From contig JAISEX010000105.1 in the NCBI GenBank assembly GCA_031263875.1, forward strand, positions 1 to 6,039: a stretch of 6,039 bases of DNA, written 5' to 3'. Of the stretch, positions 4,865 through 6,039 are shown piece by piece. Position 1 is the stretch's first letter. Every line of letters begins with the position of its first letter. The translations under genes were made by a program, and so were the position numbers. The notes below the pieces were generated by a model. It ran no database searches, was not told where the DNA came from, and saw only the letters and a list, made by a program, of their open reading frames with translations. The DNA comes from Eubacteriales Family XIII. Incertae Sedis bacterium (GTDB lineage: Bacteria; Bacillota; Clostridia; Peptostreptococcales; Anaerovoracaceae).

Positions 4865-6039
4865 ATGTTTATTGACAGTGCGGAGATAACGATACTGGCG
4901 GGACGCGGCGGCGACGGCGCGGTGTCGTTCCGGCATGAGCCCTTCGTTCCGAATGGAGGGCCCGACGGCGGCAACGGCGGCAAGGGCGGCGATGTGATAC
5001 TGGCGGCTGACCGCAATCTGCGGACGCTGATGGATTTTAAGTACAAAAAAAAGTATAAGGCCGAAGCCGGTCAGGCAGGCATGAAACGCAATAAATACGG
5101 CAAGAAGGGGGCCGATCTGACGATCAAACTTCCCGTCGGCACTATCGTGACCGATGGGGAAACGGGCATGTTTATGGCGGATCTGTCCGAGGACGGCATG
5201 TCGTTTATCGCGGCGATCGGCGGCAAGGGCGGCCTCGGCAACAGTAATTTCAAAAATTCCGTCCGGCAGGCGCCGAATTTCGCCGAAGCGGGCGGCGAGG
5301 GCACGCAGCGCAGCATTATGCTGGAACTGAAGCTGATCGCCGACGTCGGGCTGGTGGGCTTTCCGAACGTGGGGAAATCAACGCTTCTGGCGTCGTCGAG
5401 TTCGGCGAGGCCGAAGGTGGCGGACTATCATTTCACGACGCTCGTCCCAAATCTCGGCGTGATAAAGCTGGCGAATACCGACTTTGTGATGGCGGATATC
5501 CCGGGGCTTATCGAGGGGGCTTCGTCGGGCGCGGGGCTCGGCTTCGATTTTCTCCGGCACGTCGAACGCACGAAGCTGCTCGTGCACGTCGTTGATATTA
5601 CGGGAAGCGAGGGCCGGAAACCGCTCGATGACTTCCTGACGATCAACGCGGAACTTTCGCAGTATTCCGCGTATCTTGAGGAACGGCCGCAGATCGTCGC
5701 CCTCAATAAAACTGACGTCGCGGATCTTGAATCTGAGGATGCGCGCGCGCTCATTGAATATTTGGAAAAACATAATTATGCCTACCATTTCATCAGCGCG
5801 GCGACCGGCAGCGGCGTCCGCGAACTGTTGAACGATTGCGCGGAAACCTTGTACCGCATCGAGCAGGACGGCGCCGAAGACAACGCGCTGGTGTACGGGA
5901 CGCGGCTCGAAGTTCTGCGCAAAGAGGAGGAGCCCGATTACCGCGAGGTGCGTATCGAGATGGACGGCGACGTCTTCGTCCTCACGGGCAAGCAGTTGAA
6001 AAAGATATTTAATTCCACGAATTTCAACGATTACGGCTC
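4865..6039 (+). CDS. obg: GTPase Obg/CgtA (3' end cut by the window)
   Basis: Obg is an essential P-loop GTPase that works in late 50S assembly and the stringent response. 391 codons are visible, and the incomplete next codon (TC) must encode Ser. The N-terminal Obg fold (about 1-158) is glycine-rich, with FVPNGGPDGGNGGKGGDV (27-44) and GGKGGLGNSNF (119-129). The G domain shows G1 GFPNVGKS (165-172), the G2 region HFTTL (189-193), G3 DIPG (211-214), G4 NKTD (281-284) and G5 SAA (311-313), all intact. From about 345 the OCT domain begins (YREVRIEMDGDVFVLTGKQL) and runs to STNFNDYG at the window end. By family length about 30-40 residues are missing. OCT-containing Obg fits Bacillota. The gene follows rpmA after 97 bp, in the common rplU-rpmA-obg order, which links ribosomal protein supply to 50S assembly. 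No frameshift or missing motif is seen. Confidence 0.97.
   Translation, partial: MFIDSAEITILAGRGGDGAVSFRHEPFVPNGGPDGGNGGKGGDVILAADRNLRTLMDFKYKKKYKAEAGQAGMKRNKYGKKGADLTIKLPVGTIVTDGETGMFMADLSEDGMSFIAAIGGKGGLGNSNFKNSVRQAPNFAEAGGEGTQRSIMLELKLIADVGLVGFPNVGKSTLLASSSSARPKVADYHFTTLVPNLGVIKLANTDFVMADIPGLIEGASSGAGLGFDFLRHVERTKLLVHVVDITGSEGRKPLDDFLTINAELSQYSAYLEERPQIVALNKTDVADLESEDARALIEYLEKHNYAYHFISAATGSGVRELLNDCAETLYRIEQDGAEDNALVYGTRLEVLRKEEEPDYREVRIEMDGDVFVLTGKQLKKIFNSTNFNDYG

Overview
This is a GC-rich, gene-dense bacterial chromosome segment. It most likely comes from the Bacillota, in or near class Clostridia. The evidence is the rplU-rpmA-obg cluster, an Obg with a C-terminal OCT domain whose visible end (STNFNDYG, next codon TCN = Ser) looks clostridial, a short SerA without an ACT domain grouped with a DUF1015 protein and SerC, and strong GGAGG-type ribosome binding sites. 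One feature argues against a typical Bacillota genome: there is no prp (ysxB) gene between rplU and rpmA, and L27 lacks the cleavable N-terminal extension. The taxonomic call is therefore tentative.

Left half (5-3258, minus strand): a tight three-gene transcription unit, serA > DUF1015 gene > serC, with gaps of only 3 and 5 nt. SerA oxidises 3-phosphoglycerate to 3-phosphohydroxypyruvate and SerC transaminates that to O-phosphoserine. The third classical enzyme, phosphoserine phosphatase (SerB), is not in the window. The middle position is held by the uncharacterised DUF1015 protein.

Centre (3259-3666): a divergent intergenic region of about 400 bp. It holds the serA ribosome binding site with a GC-rich leader hairpin, an AT-rich stretch probably containing the serA promoter, then an inverted repeat, a good sigma-A-type promoter and a structured 5' leader before rplU. 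The leader is a candidate L21-type autoregulatory leader.

Right half (3667-6039, plus strand): rplU (L21, with a C-terminal extension of about 160 residues rich in Lys, Ala, Pro and Glu), rpmA (L27, short form) and obg (ribosome-assembly GTPase, cut by the window end). A strong intrinsic-terminator-like hairpin with a U tract lies between rpmA and obg, directly against the obg ribosome binding site. Upstream sequence could pair alternatively with it, which suggests attenuation between ribosomal-protein and GTPase expression.

The genes belong to well-known families, and no mobile element, CRISPR array, tRNA or rRNA is visible. The points most worth a second look are the L21 tail, the missing Prp/L27-extension system, the terminator or attenuator ahead of obg, and DUF1015 in a serine operon with no visible phosphatase.
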